Below, piece after piece: positions 36,400 through 45,013 of a stretch of DNA of 56,935 nt. The stretch spans positions 1 to 56,935 of the forward strand of contig JBIIYQ010000004.1 of the NCBI GenBank assembly GCA_044346745.1, in the 5' to 3' direction. The position numbers and the translations under genes are program-made. The notes under the pieces were generated by a model, which saw nothing but the letters and a program-made list of their open reading frames with translations, did no database searches and was not told the DNA's origin. Position 1 is the stretch's first letter, and every line of letters begins with the position of its first letter. This DNA is from UKL13-2 sp044346745. GTDB taxonomy: Bacteria > Pseudomonadota > Gammaproteobacteria > Burkholderiales > Usitatibacteraceae.

Positions 36400-37073
36400 T
36401 TTTTCTCGCTGGGCGCGTTTGATTGGATCGCTTCCGTTTTACTCGCGGGCAACGCGTAGTCGAGTCCGAAAAACTTTGCGTACTGCGCAAGCGGCGGCAT
36501 CCCCATCTTCGCGCGGCGAACGTCCACGTTCGCTTCGTCTTCAATCGGCCACAACACCAGCTTGTCAGTCTTCTCGTCGCGGGTCAGTTGCGATCCGTAA
36601 CGTTGAGGACGCCCTTCGTTCATTCGAATGCGGTCGTCGAAAAGTGCAAAGCTCTCTTTCCTGAGCTCGCCTTGTTCCATCGCCTTTTCAAGCAACGAAA
36701 AATGACGCTTCATCGTCTCCATCGGAGCGTGCTGCAAGACGAGAAACGCAGCGCTGCTAGCCTTTGCGCCATACACGGATAGACCGGGCCAGCCGACCTG
36801 CTGAATGATTGCTTCAACGCGTTTCTGATTGGTTGCATCAATGGGCAACTGCTTATCCCAAAGCGCTTTTCGCTCGTCCGCCGTCTTCGCCGCTTGAATG
36901 AGCTTACGATTTTCTTGGTCACTCGCCACCATCGCCTCGAGTTCGGCTCGGATGTCCGCGACAGTGCTGGGCGTTGCTGCAGCGACCTGCGCACGAAGAG
37001 AACCAGACACAGCGAACATGCCCAGCGCAATGGCAAGCGCGCATACGGCGCATGCAAGGGTTCCATATCTCAA
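36396..37073 (-). CDS. DUF6624-like secreted protein
   Basis: A protein of about 225 residues. I choose TTG 37073, which overlaps the upstream NUDIX stop as TTGA and has GGAG 8 bases before it; it gives a signal peptide (MRYGTLACAVCALAIALGMFAVSGSLRAQ, cleavage after RAQ). The mature part has the DUF6624 pattern DATNQKRVEAIIQQVGWPG, then LVLQHAP, FALFDDRIRMNEGRPQRYGSQ. Function unknown. A longer frame starts further upstream within the NUDIX gene but lacks a signal peptide. Confidence 0.75.
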   Translation of the reverse strand: MRYGTLACAVCALAIALGMFAVSGSLRAQVAAATPSTVADIRAELEAMVASDQENRKLIQAAKTADERKALWDKQLPIDATNQKRVEAIIQQVGWPGLSVYGAKASSAAFLVLQHAPMETMKRHFSLLEKAMEQGELRKESFALFDDRIRMNEGRPQRYGSQLTRDEKTDKLVLWPIEDEANVDVRRAKMGMPPLAQYAKFFGLDYALPASKTEAIQSNAPSEKK

Positions 37074-37622
37074 GATTTTTTCTCCATGTTGATCGGCGGA
37101 CGTTCGATAAAGGTGACTTCCAAGCCGCGTGACTTCATCCAGTCGGCGACGGCAAATCCCGTTGCGCGCGGCCAAGGCCGTAACTCGTGCGGCTGATAAC
37201 GCTTTACTTCAGCAAGCTCAGGTGACAACCGAATCTCGCCTTCGCACTTCGCGAAGTAACAGAGCATGACTTCGTTCTTACGTTCAAAGATGTAGTTGCC
37301 AATGATCTGGGTCTCAACGACATCCAGATTGGTCTCTTCCTTTACTTCACGCGCCACACCCTTGAGCGGATCTTCGTTCCTTTCCAAGTAACCGGTTACC
37401 AGCGCAAAAAAACCTTCCGGCCAGCCTGCACCGCGCGCCAGTACGATGTCGCCGTGATGTTCGATCAACACGCCCACAGCGGGCGTAGGGTTTTCGTAAT
37501 GAACAAAGCCGCAGCTGCCATCAGGACAGGCATTGCGCATTGCGCATTGCGGCACCACCATCTTCGTCGATCGCGCGTTCGGCGAGCGGTGTTGCGCATT
37601 TTGGGCAGAAGCTGAATGGCAT
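37070..37622 (-). pseudogene. NUDIX hydrolase with zinc ribbon, frameshifted by a 7-base tandem repeat
   Basis: The natural start is ATG 37622 (MPFSFCPKCATPLAERAID), giving the zinc ribbon CPKC..CPDGSC and then the NUDIX box GYLERNEDPLKGVAREVKEETNLDV. CATTGCG is present three times in a row at 37531-37551. With three copies the first frame ends soon after; with two copies the sequence reads AAMRNACPDGSCGFVHYENP in one frame of 181 residues. So the gene carries +7. A shortened protein from ATG 37561 could still make the NUDIX fold but not the zinc ribbon. It may be a true mutation, a slippage site or a sequencing error. Confidence 0.82.
37531..37551. repeat. Heptanucleotide tandem repeat (CATTGCG x3) in the NUDIX gene
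   Basis: Three exact copies of a 7-base unit cause the frameshift. Because 7 is not a multiple of 3, gain or loss of one copy changes the frame; two copies restore the full-length NUDIX protein. Confidence 0.9.
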
Positions 37623-38386
37623 TAAATCGAGTTACTTTCTTCAGTAAGGAGGAAATCCCTCGGCTGCCTCCGGAACGACACATTGTAAAGTGATGACCTA
37701 GAAAACACTGTCATTCCGTATAGCTTTTTCTGCGAGCGATCGCATCCGGTAAAAAATCTACGCACTAAGCTACTGACTGTAATTTTGCGGGAAGAAGCGT
37801 CACTCGACCAACTCAATCCAAAAAAACGACTTTTCGTTGCAACCCAATAAGATCCCGTGGCTGCGCGCGGGATGGCCTTCTTGGAGGTGATGACACCGCG
37901 CAAAATCCTTTCTGGCCGCCCGCCAAAGCGGCGTCACCTCCCCAACAGAGACATCAGCTCCGAGTCTTTGGTCGTTAACACCCACTTAGTTTTGCGGCTC
38001 TTGAAGGTTGTCTTCGCACCGACCACGTTATCTCGCTAACGTGGTTTTGATTTTTTGCCGGTCATGCGGAAATTGCCCCCTACCGCATCCTACACGGGGG
38101 ACGGGGACTGGGCCAACCGCGATTTCAGTTTCGCGCAAAACGCATTGAACTAGGAGCTTCTGAAAACATCGTCGTCCCAGCTTAGTTTGGTGACTGCGCT
38201 GGAACCCAGCCCCTTGCAACGCATTGATTGCAGGATGGACTGACCTTCAGCTTGGCGCAAACCCACGTGGTTGTTCGCTGGAATGACGACAAATTTGCGG
38301 TTTTTTGGGAGTCCCCCATGTTTGCCCGGAAGTTTCCGCGCATCGGTAAATTTGCCGCACGGCAAGAGAGAGAACGACGTGTGCAA
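37623..38386. other. Repeat-like non-coding region at the expected rpoS position
   Basis: No supported gene. The DNA contains fragments of the kind seen in dispersed repeats: GGAACGACA/TGTCATTCC inverted pair at about 37672-37718, a second GGAATGACGAC near 38280, and a plus-strand terminator at 38025. In most beta- and gammaproteobacteria rpoS follows nlpD here on this strand; no sigma-factor sequence is recognisable. Small open frames (for example 37857-38039) look like translations of repeat DNA. Confidence 0.6.
38025..38058 (+). terminator. Orphan terminator (plus strand)
   Basis: A perfect 8-base stem CCACGTTA/TAACGTGG with loop TCTCGC is followed by TTTTGATTTTTT. No plus-strand gene is recognised upstream, so it could end a small RNA or be a relic. 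Confidence 0.75.
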
Positions 38387-39403
38387 CTACAGCGGCGGCA
38401 AAAACTTGGTGGGATCGAGCGGTTTACCATTTTTGCGGATTTCGAAATGCAGCTTTACCTGATCGGAGTCCGAATTGCCCATTTCGGCGATCTTTTGCCC
38501 GCGTTTCACCTCCTGCCCTTCGGCGACCACGATCTTGTCGTTATGCGCGTAGGCGGAAAACCAGGCGGCGTTGTGCTTGACAATCACCAGCCGACCGTAA
38601 CCGCGTAATCCCGAACCACTGTAGATCACCTTGCCGCTACCTGCGGCATTTACCGCAATGCCCTTTGCCCCGGCAATGTCGATGCCCTTATTGGCATCGG
38701 TAAAGGTCGTCAAGAGCTTCCCCTTCACCGGCCATGCCCACTCAACATCATCACCGGCGTTCGACGTTGCGGCTGGCGCTGCCGCCAGCGGGGGCGGTGC
38801 AATTGCGGCGGGGGCGGCGACCGCTGGCGCAGCACCCGTTGTAGGGGCAGGCTGCGGCACGACCGCAGCCTGACTCAAAAGGCGCTGGTAAGCCGCGTCC
38901 GAGTAGGGCAGCTTGCCTCCGCGTGGCTCGGCTTTGCTAGTAGCGGAGTTTATCCCAGGCCGTTCACTGGACGCCGAGGGCAACGGTGTGGGAACCAGTG
39001 GCGTCGCAACCGGTGCGCCGGGCTTGGGATCCGTCGCTGCCGATGTCGCGCTGACAATAGTACCCGGGGGCGTCAGCCGCAACACACTGTCGAGCTTGAT
39101 GATGTTCGGGTTTTCGATATTGTTCCACGCCGCTAGTTCGCGGTAGTCCAAGCCGTATTGCAGCGCCAAGCCGATCAAGGTATCGCCCTTCTTGACGGTG
39201 TGTGTCCTGCCAAGCTCAACCGGCTTCGCTTCGCTGGTTGCGGGCGCAGTGGAAGATGACGCTGCGGCTGGCATTTGTTGCTGGGCGGGCGCACGACGAT
39301 CACTGACGGGTGCGGGCATTTTTGTCGAACAGGCCGTCAGCATCAGCAAAAGAGCGAGGCTTGAAGCGGCCAAAAGTCGCGCGGCAGAGGGAAAATTTGA
39401 CAT
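38387..39403 (-). CDS. nlpD: NlpD-like lipoprotein, amidase activator with LysM and inactive LytM (M23) domains
   Basis: A 338-residue lipoprotein. Signal peptide with lipobox LTAC (Cys at about 25), one LysM domain (HTVKKGDTLIGLALQYGLDYRELAAWNNI, about 68-112), a Pro/Ala-rich linker, and a C-terminal M23/LytM domain. The first metal ligand is replaced (NKGIDIAG where active enzymes have GHxGxD), as in E. coli NlpD, which activates the AmiC amidase at the division site rather than cutting peptidoglycan. It follows pcm by 5 bases. rpoS, its usual downstream neighbour, is missing. Confidence 0.92.
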   Translation of the reverse strand: MSNFPSAARLLAASSLALLLMLTACSTKMPAPVSDRRAPAQQQMPAAASSSTAPATSEAKPVELGRTHTVKKGDTLIGLALQYGLDYRELAAWNNIENPNIIKLDSVLRLTPPGTIVSATSAATDPKPGAPVATPLVPTPLPSASSERPGINSATSKAEPRGGKLPYSDAAYQRLLSQAAVVPQPAPTTGAAPAVAAPAAIAPPPLAAAPAATSNAGDDVEWAWPVKGKLLTTFTDANKGIDIAGAKGIAVNAAGSGKVIYSGSGLRGYGRLVIVKHNAAWFSAYAHNDKIVVAEGQEVKRGQKIAEMGNSDSDQVKLHFEIRKNGKPLDPTKFLPPL

Positions 39404-39408
39404 ATCGA

Positions 39409-40122
39409 TCAGGTAATCCCAGACACAAGTGGTACAAACCGCACAGCGTGGACGGCGCGCTGAAGAAACTCAGTTTCGGCACGGTCAATCACATAAAGTT
39501 CCTGTTGCTCGACCCCAACCGGCAACACCATCCTCCCACCGACTACCAATTGCGCCGTTAATTCCTGTGGAACATGCGAAGCGGCGGCGGTCATGATGAT
39601 GGCGTCGTAGGGCCCGGCTTCGGCGTAGCCGAAATGCCCATCCGCGTGTTTGAAAATCACATTGTAGTAACGCAGATCTCGCAACGTGCGCCGCGCCTTG
39701 TCCATTAGCGGCGCTATACGCTCCACCGTATAAACGTCCTTCGCCAATTTGCCGAGAATAGCGGTCTGGTAGCCACAACCGGTACCAATTTCAAGTACTT
39801 TCTTCGGCATACCCGGCGGTCGCTCACACAAGATCTCGGTCATGATGGCAACTATCTCTGGCGTCGAAATGGTTTGACCGAAGCCAATGGGCAGCGCCTT
39901 GTCGAGCTCATAGGCGCGCTCCTGAAGCGCTTCTTCAACAAACACGTGGCGAGGCACTTCCGCCATCACTGCCAATACTTTTTCATTCTTGATACCACGT
40001 TGACGCAATGCGTCGATCATCCGCGCCCGTGTTCGATTCGACGTCATCCCGCTGCCGGAAAAGCGTGTCGCACCCTGTTTGCCCAGATTGCCGTCTAGCG
40101 CCATCGTTAGGTTGCCATCCAT
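39409..40122 (-). CDS. pcm: Protein-L-isoaspartate O-methyltransferase
   Basis: A 237-residue SAM-dependent methyltransferase that repairs isoaspartyl residues. It has the SAM-binding motif EIGTGCGYQTAILG (about 110), FGQTISTPEIVAIM, and PYDAIIMTAAASHVPQELTAQL. The start at 40122 overlaps surE by 16 bases; an ATG 6 codons later (40104) is also possible. surE-pcm-nlpD is a conserved stationary-phase block. Confidence 0.95.
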   Translation of the reverse strand: MDGNLTMALDGNLGKQGATRFSGSGMTSNRTRARMIDALRQRGIKNEKVLAVMAEVPRHVFVEEALQERAYELDKALPIGFGQTISTPEIVAIMTEILCERPPGMPKKVLEIGTGCGYQTAILGKLAKDVYTVERIAPLMDKARRTLRDLRYYNVIFKHADGHFGYAEAGPYDAIIMTAAASHVPQELTAQLVVGGRMVLPVGVEQQELYVIDRAETEFLQRAVHAVRFVPLVSGIT

Positions 40123-40850
40123 TCGGCGACCGACTTCATTTGCTGGTAATTGGTCAGGTCGATCTGCAAGGGCGTGACCGACACAAGATTGCGTTCCGTC
40201 GCAAAGAAATCGGTTCCCGGGCCAGCATCTGCCGCACCACCTGCGGCACCAATCCAGTACACTGTCTCGCCGCGCGGATTCAGTGCCTTTACCGACGGCT
40301 CCGCCTTGTGGCGTTTGCCCAAACGTGTCACTTCAAATCCCTCCAACCGCTCGCGCGGAACATCCGGCACATTCACATTCAACAACGACGGACCGGTCAT
40401 CGGGTGTTGCTGATGGCGTTTAACCAACTCTGCCGCCACCCAACCGGCCGTCTCGAAATTCTTGGAGTCGCGTGCCACCATCGAAACAGCAATTGACGGA
40501 ATACCAAGCAAGTAGCCCTCGGTGGCGGCCGCCACCGTGCCGCTATAAATGGTGTCGTCACCCATATTTGAACCATGATTGATCCCGGACACCACCATAT
40601 CTGGCACAAAGTCGAGCATGCCCGTGACGGCCATGTGAACACAGTCGGTCGGGGTGCCGTTCAGGAAGAAGAACCCATTCGACGCTTTACGCATCGACAA
40701 GGGCCGATCGAGCGTGAGTGAATTGGAAGCGCCGCTTTTGTCCCGCTCAGGCGCTACCACGGTGACTTCAGCGAGAGGAGCCAATGCAGCATAAAGTGAC
40801 GCCAATCCGGGGGCGAAGTAGCCGTCGTCGTTCGATAGAAGAATGCGCAT
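40107..40850 (-). CDS. surE: 5'-nucleotidase SurE
   Basis: A 247-residue metal-dependent nucleotidase. The N-terminus MRILLSNDDGYFAPGL has the metal-binding NDD, followed by VVAPERDKSGAS and SGINHGSNMGDDTIYSGTVAAATEG, all SurE signatures. It dephosphorylates nucleoside monophosphates and helps survival in stationary phase. It is the first gene of surE-pcm-nlpD. Confidence 0.96.
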   Translation of the reverse strand: MRILLSNDDGYFAPGLASLYAALAPLAEVTVVAPERDKSGASNSLTLDRPLSMRKASNGFFFLNGTPTDCVHMAVTGMLDFVPDMVVSGINHGSNMGDDTIYSGTVAAATEGYLLGIPSIAVSMVARDSKNFETAGWVAAELVKRHQQHPMTGPSLLNVNVPDVPRERLEGFEVTRLGKRHKAEPSVKALNPRGETVYWIGAAGGAADAGPGTDFFATERNLVSVTPLQIDLTNYQQMKSVAEWMAT

Positions 40851-40938
40851 GACTTCTGTTTTTGGATAAACCGAAATTATGCCATGCTCTCCCTACTTCC
40901 CCTCTGAAAACCCTTCTGCCGTTCGATGCGTAGCCACG

Positions 40939-41631
40939 CTACTGACCAACGACGTCCGCCCCCTTGGGTGGTACAAAGGTGAACTGCTTGGTGTCGAGGC
41001 GCGGATTGCGCTCAAATTTTGACAAGGTGATTCGGGTCTTGTTGCCAAACGCGTCGGCTAACTCCATCACACGTAAATCTTCCCCCTGAAAGCCAAGCCG
41101 GATCTTTTCGATACCGGCGTCTTTGGTCTTTGGTTCGGCAATCACCCAAGCCATGCTTTCCGAATCGCCCCCGCCAACCAACGTGAAGGCGGCGTCGATT
41201 TCAGCGCGCCCGGCAAGCAATGCGGCTGGTGTCAAAGAGAAAGCCGCCTCGAGCGACCGTACGCTGACCTGATTTAGGTCTTGGTCAAAAAACCATACCT
41301 TCTTGCCGTCGCCTACAATGATTTGCGCTGGTTTGTCGTAGACCCAGCGAAACTTGCCCGGCCGTTCGAACTGTAGCTTGCCCATACTTGGCGGACCGGC
41401 CTTGCCACGGTTGTCCGTGACGACCTGGGAAAAATCGGCCCGGGCAGATTTAGTCGTCTGGACAAACGTCCGGAAGCTGTCGATCGCATCGGGGGGTCGC
41501 GCGAAACACGCTATTGGGAACGACAACGCAAGAAAGGCAAAACATGCAACCGCAGATGAACGCAGATAAACACTGGTGAACACGCACAAATATTGCCGTC
41601 CAGAGAATTGTTTTGGCCAAATACTCGTCAT
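40939..41631 (-). CDS. lolA: Outer-membrane lipoprotein carrier LolA; N-terminus overlaps a dispersed repeat
   Basis: A 230-residue (as drawn) periplasmic chaperone that carries lipoproteins to LolB. The mature part starts near PPDAIDSFRTFVQTTKSARADFSQVV and ends with RNPRLDTKQFTFVPPKGADVV, both LolA-like; FERPGKFRWVYDKPAQIIVGDGKKVWFFD is conserved. The first 25 residues include VYLRSSAVACF, translated from a dispersed repeat (41546-41571), so ATG 41631 may not be the true start. A TTG or GTG a few codons in (about 41589-41583) would also give a signal peptide. It follows ftsK on the same strand. Confidence 0.85.
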   Translation of the reverse strand: MTSIWPKQFSGRQYLCVFTSVYLRSSAVACFAFLALSFPIACFARPPDAIDSFRTFVQTTKSARADFSQVVTDNRGKAGPPSMGKLQFERPGKFRWVYDKPAQIIVGDGKKVWFFDQDLNQVSVRSLEAAFSLTPAALLAGRAEIDAAFTLVGGGDSESMAWVIAEPKTKDAGIEKIRLGFQGEDLRVMELADAFGNKTRITLSKFERNPRLDTKQFTFVPPKGADVVGQ

Positions 41632-41687
41632 TTTTGTTAGTTAACTTCTGAGTTTATCTGCGTTTATCCGCGTTCATCTGCGATTAC
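41546..41687. repeat. Inverted pair of a dispersed CAGATGAACGC/GATAAAC repeat
   Basis: CGCAGATGAACGC-A-GATAAAC at 41551-41571 recurs inverted, with one change (G for A), at 41662-41682, about 90 bases away. Repeats of this kind occur in unrelated genomes. The first copy lies inside lolA's 5' coding part; the second lies in the ftsK-lolA gap. Confidence 0.75.
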
Positions 41688-41748
41688 AAGCCCCAACGCC
41701 TACAGTAACAATTGAGCCAACTTGAAGGGAAACTGTAGTGCCACCGAT

Positions 41749-44073
41749 CTACTCAGTCTGCGGCGGAACCAAGATATCGCGGTTGCCATTGCCGCCCATG
41801 GTCGATACCAGCCCGGCCTTTTCCATGTCCTCCAACAAGCGCGCAGCGCGGTTGTAACCGATGCGCAGATGCCGCTGAACCAGAGAAATGGACGCGCGTT
41901 TGTTTTGCAGCACCACCTGCACCGCTTGGTCATACAACGGATCTGTTTCGCCGCCCCCACCACCTTCACCTCCACCGCCGCCGAGTGCGTCGGCCATTGC
42001 TTCTTCTGGCGCGTCGAGAATGCCTTCGATGTATGCCGGCTCCCCTTGCGACTTGAGATGCTGCACAACACGATGTACCTCGGCGTCACCGACAAACGCA
42101 CCGTGCACCCGTTGCGGAACGCCGCTGCCCGGCGGCAGGTACAACATGTCACCTTGACCGAGTAGGGCTTCTGCCCCCTGCTGGTCGAGAATCGTGCGCG
42201 AATCAATCTTTGACGAAACTTGGAAGGCGACACGTGTGGGCACGTTGGCCTTGATCAGCCCAGTAATCACATCCACACTCGGACGTTGTGTGGCGAGCAC
42301 TAAGTGGATACCCGACGCGCGCGCTTTTTGCGCCAAGCGCGCGATCAACTCTTCGACCTTTTTGCCGACGACCATCATCATGTCAGCAAGCTCATCGATC
42401 ACGACGACAATCAGTGGCAACGCTTCTAGTGGTTCGGGAGTATCGGGCGTCAACGAAAACGGATGCGGAATTGGCGTGCCTTTTCCCTTTGCTTCTTTGA
42501 CCTTGGTGTTGAATCCCGCCAAATTACGTACCCCAACCGCACTCATCAGCTTGTAGCGGCGGTCCATTTCTGCCACACACCAATTCAGCGCGTGCCCGGC
42601 GTGTTTCATGTCCGTCACAACGGGTGCCAAGAGATGCGGGATCCCCTCGTAGACCGACAATTCCAACATTTTCGGGTCGATCAAAATCAACCGGACTTCG
42701 TTGGCGGTAGCTTTATAGACGAGCGACAAAATCATCGCATTGATAGCCACTGACTTGCCTGAACCGGTGGTGCCGGCAACCAACACGTGCGGCATCTTGG
42801 CGAGATCTGCAACGACCGGTCGCCCTGCAATATCCTTGCCCATCACAACGGCCAGTTTGGAACTCATATCGGCGTAGACGGCCGAACCCAAAATCTCGGA
42901 GAGGCGAACAACTTCACGCTTCGGGTTCGGAATTTCAAGACCCATGTGTGAGGTGCCGGGAATCGTCTCAACAATTCGAATTGATGTAACCGACAACGCG
43001 CGCGCTAGGTCGCGCGCCAAATTGACCACCGTTGAGCCTTTCACTCCTACTGCGGGCTCAATTTCGTACCGCGTGATGACAGGACCTGGGTAGGCTGCAA
43101 CAACCTGTACACTCACGCTAAAGTCCATCAGCTTACGTTCAATCAAGCGTGAGGTAAATTCGAGCGTCTCCGCAGATGGGCGTTCGATGGTTGCCTCGGG
43201 CGGGTCTAGCAAACCGATTGTGGGCAGCGGCGAATCGGGCATGTCAGAGAACAGCGGCGCTTGTTTTTCTTTCTTGACGCGCTCGGACTGCGGGATCTCG
43301 ATCACGGTCGGCTCAATACGAATCGGCGGATGATCTTCAATCACGCGGCGCATTTCTTCGACTTTTTCTTCCCGCTGGACCACCGCCTGTTCACCCACCT
43401 CACGGTCACGCTTTTCTTCAACCTTCCCTTTCAGCGCAAAAAACACCCGCTCGACACCAGTGCCCACGCGTTCGGCCAGTCGAATCCACGACAGACCGGA
43501 AAACACCGACAGCGCTCCCGCACTGACGGCAAGCAGCAGCACCGTGCCGCCGACAAACCCTAGCCCTTGTTCAATCAATGACGCCAGGAAGCCGCCGATC
43601 ACCCCTCCGGCACCATTGGGCAATGCCGCTTTGATCGAATACAGCCGTAATGCTTCTAGCGAGGACGACGCCAACAGTAGGGTAACGAAGCCAAACAGCG
43701 CAATGACAAAATTGCGGCGGTGGAACAGGCGCGAGGTCTCAACGCGCCCAAACAATCGGCTCACACCATAGGCGGCAAGTACCACCCACCACCAAGCAGA
43801 CAAGCCAAACAACCCAAGGAGAAAGTCTGACAGCCAGGCTCCGGTCACGCCGCCCTTGTTTTCAAGGGCTGCACCCCTGCCAGAAAAAAAGTAGCCTGCA
43901 TCATTGGCCGAATGAGTCGCAAAAATCAACACTAGATAGGCCGATAATGCGAAGAAAAGGATCCATCCAGCCTCACGCAACAGCCGAGAAATCCGCGTGG
44001 CTTCGGGCGTGGCGACCTTCGGCGCGGGCGCAGTGGGATCGAAAAAATCGTTGTCAGTCGCACTCATCGGCAA
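41749..44073 (-). CDS. ftsK: DNA translocase FtsK
   Basis: A 774-residue septal DNA pump. Four membrane segments occupy about 30-190 (GWILFFALSAYLVLIFA, LLAVSAGALSVFSG), followed by a charged linker (EKRDREVGEQAVVQ). The motor domain has Walker A GTTGSGKSVAIN at about 436 and Walker B LPLIVVVIDELADMMM. The C-terminal gamma domain (about 700-770, VVLQNKRASISLVQRHLRIGYNRAARLLEDMEKAG) reads KOPS. It is upstream of lolA, as often in proteobacteria. Confidence 0.96.
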   Translation of the reverse strand: MPMSATDNDFFDPTAPAPKVATPEATRISRLLREAGWILFFALSAYLVLIFATHSANDAGYFFSGRGAALENKGGVTGAWLSDFLLGLFGLSAWWWVVLAAYGVSRLFGRVETSRLFHRRNFVIALFGFVTLLLASSSLEALRLYSIKAALPNGAGGVIGGFLASLIEQGLGFVGGTVLLLAVSAGALSVFSGLSWIRLAERVGTGVERVFFALKGKVEEKRDREVGEQAVVQREEKVEEMRRVIEDHPPIRIEPTVIEIPQSERVKKEKQAPLFSDMPDSPLPTIGLLDPPEATIERPSAETLEFTSRLIERKLMDFSVSVQVVAAYPGPVITRYEIEPAVGVKGSTVVNLARDLARALSVTSIRIVETIPGTSHMGLEIPNPKREVVRLSEILGSAVYADMSSKLAVVMGKDIAGRPVVADLAKMPHVLVAGTTGSGKSVAINAMILSLVYKATANEVRLILIDPKMLELSVYEGIPHLLAPVVTDMKHAGHALNWCVAEMDRRYKLMSAVGVRNLAGFNTKVKEAKGKGTPIPHPFSLTPDTPEPLEALPLIVVVIDELADMMMVVGKKVEELIARLAQKARASGIHLVLATQRPSVDVITGLIKANVPTRVAFQVSSKIDSRTILDQQGAEALLGQGDMLYLPPGSGVPQRVHGAFVGDAEVHRVVQHLKSQGEPAYIEGILDAPEEAMADALGGGGGEGGGGGETDPLYDQAVQVVLQNKRASISLVQRHLRIGYNRAARLLEDMEKAGLVSTMGGNGNRDILVPPQTE

Positions 44074-44147
44074 TGATTATAAGGGTGCACACATAGGCAA
44101 ACACGGAGAGGCGCTTGGGTTCTTGCGGTCAACTGCCAAGCTTTTTC

Positions 44148-44807
44148 TCAAAAGCTCGGGGGCATTTGATCTTTGTGGATGGTGATCTGTTTCGCTTCGA
44201 CTGAAATGTAGCCGCGTTCGGACAAATCTCTCAAGATTCGATTCACCATCTCACGCGACGCGCCCACCATGTTGGCGATATCCTGCTGGGAAAGTCTCAC
44301 CCCGATGACCAATTTGCCGTCGCTGCTGACGGCTAGGTCCAGTAGTGTACTTGCAACGCGACCGTAAACGTCCATCAGGGCGAGGTTGGAAATCTTCCGA
44401 TCCGCGTCGCGAAGTCGTTTTGCCAAGCGGTTCATTACTGCAAACGCAATCCCGGGGAATCGCGCAAGGCAATCGTGAAAGGCTTTGTACGACAACACCT
44501 TGAGTGTCGTGGCTTCAACTGCACTCACCGACGCGGAGCGTGGCTCTTGGTCGATCAACGACAGCTCGCCAAAAAAATCGCCCGGGCCAAGCATCTTGAG
44601 GGTAATCTCGCGCCCATCTTCGTCACCAATAAACACTTTTACCCGACCGTTCGCGATGGCAAACAGGGAATCTCCTGCATCCCCCTCATTCAGAATGATG
44701 CCCCCGCGTGGAACCACCTGATCGGTGGCGAGCGCCTCCAAAAGCGCGAGTTCCGTTTCATCAAGCGCTTGAAACAGCGGGATATTGCGCATTACGTGAG
44801 ACAACAT
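44148..44807 (-). CDS. Crp/Fnr-family transcriptional regulator
   Basis: A 219-residue regulator with a cyclic-nucleotide-binding fold (about 10-120, ILNEGDAGDSLFAIANGRVKVFI, GPGDFFGELSLIDQEPRSASV) and a winged HTH (about 165-215, LSQQDIANMVGASREMVNRILRDLSERGYI). It has no N-terminal cysteine cluster, so it is not FNR itself. GELSLIDQEPRSA resembles the CRP phosphate-binding cassette, but cAMP binding cannot be proved. It diverges from trxB across about 206 bases. Confidence 0.88.
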   Translation of the reverse strand: MLSHVMRNIPLFQALDETELALLEALATDQVVPRGGIILNEGDAGDSLFAIANGRVKVFIGDEDGREITLKMLGPGDFFGELSLIDQEPRSASVSAVEATTLKVLSYKAFHDCLARFPGIAFAVMNRLAKRLRDADRKISNLALMDVYGRVASTLLDLAVSSDGKLVIGVRLSQQDIANMVGASREMVNRILRDLSERGYISVEAKQITIHKDQMPPSF

Positions 44808-45013
44808 GTCTGCCCTAGAGAGCCAATGTGGTTATTGATAGAGGGACACTTTGATTTTGTCATAACCTCGCGGCCGCTGTTGAACTCAAATGCGGCATGG
44901 CACACCTGAAAGCCTCGGTCTTGCGTTACGGATCGGAGTTGAATCCGCGAGTCGCGACCAAACATCCCCGCAGCCGTCGGCTAGAATATCGACTCCCTAG
45001 GAAAGCTAAAAAA

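Noticed and set aside
37857..38039. Small plus-strand frame before the orphan terminator
   Set aside because: Its sequence looks like translated repeat DNA and has no clear ribosome site; not called.
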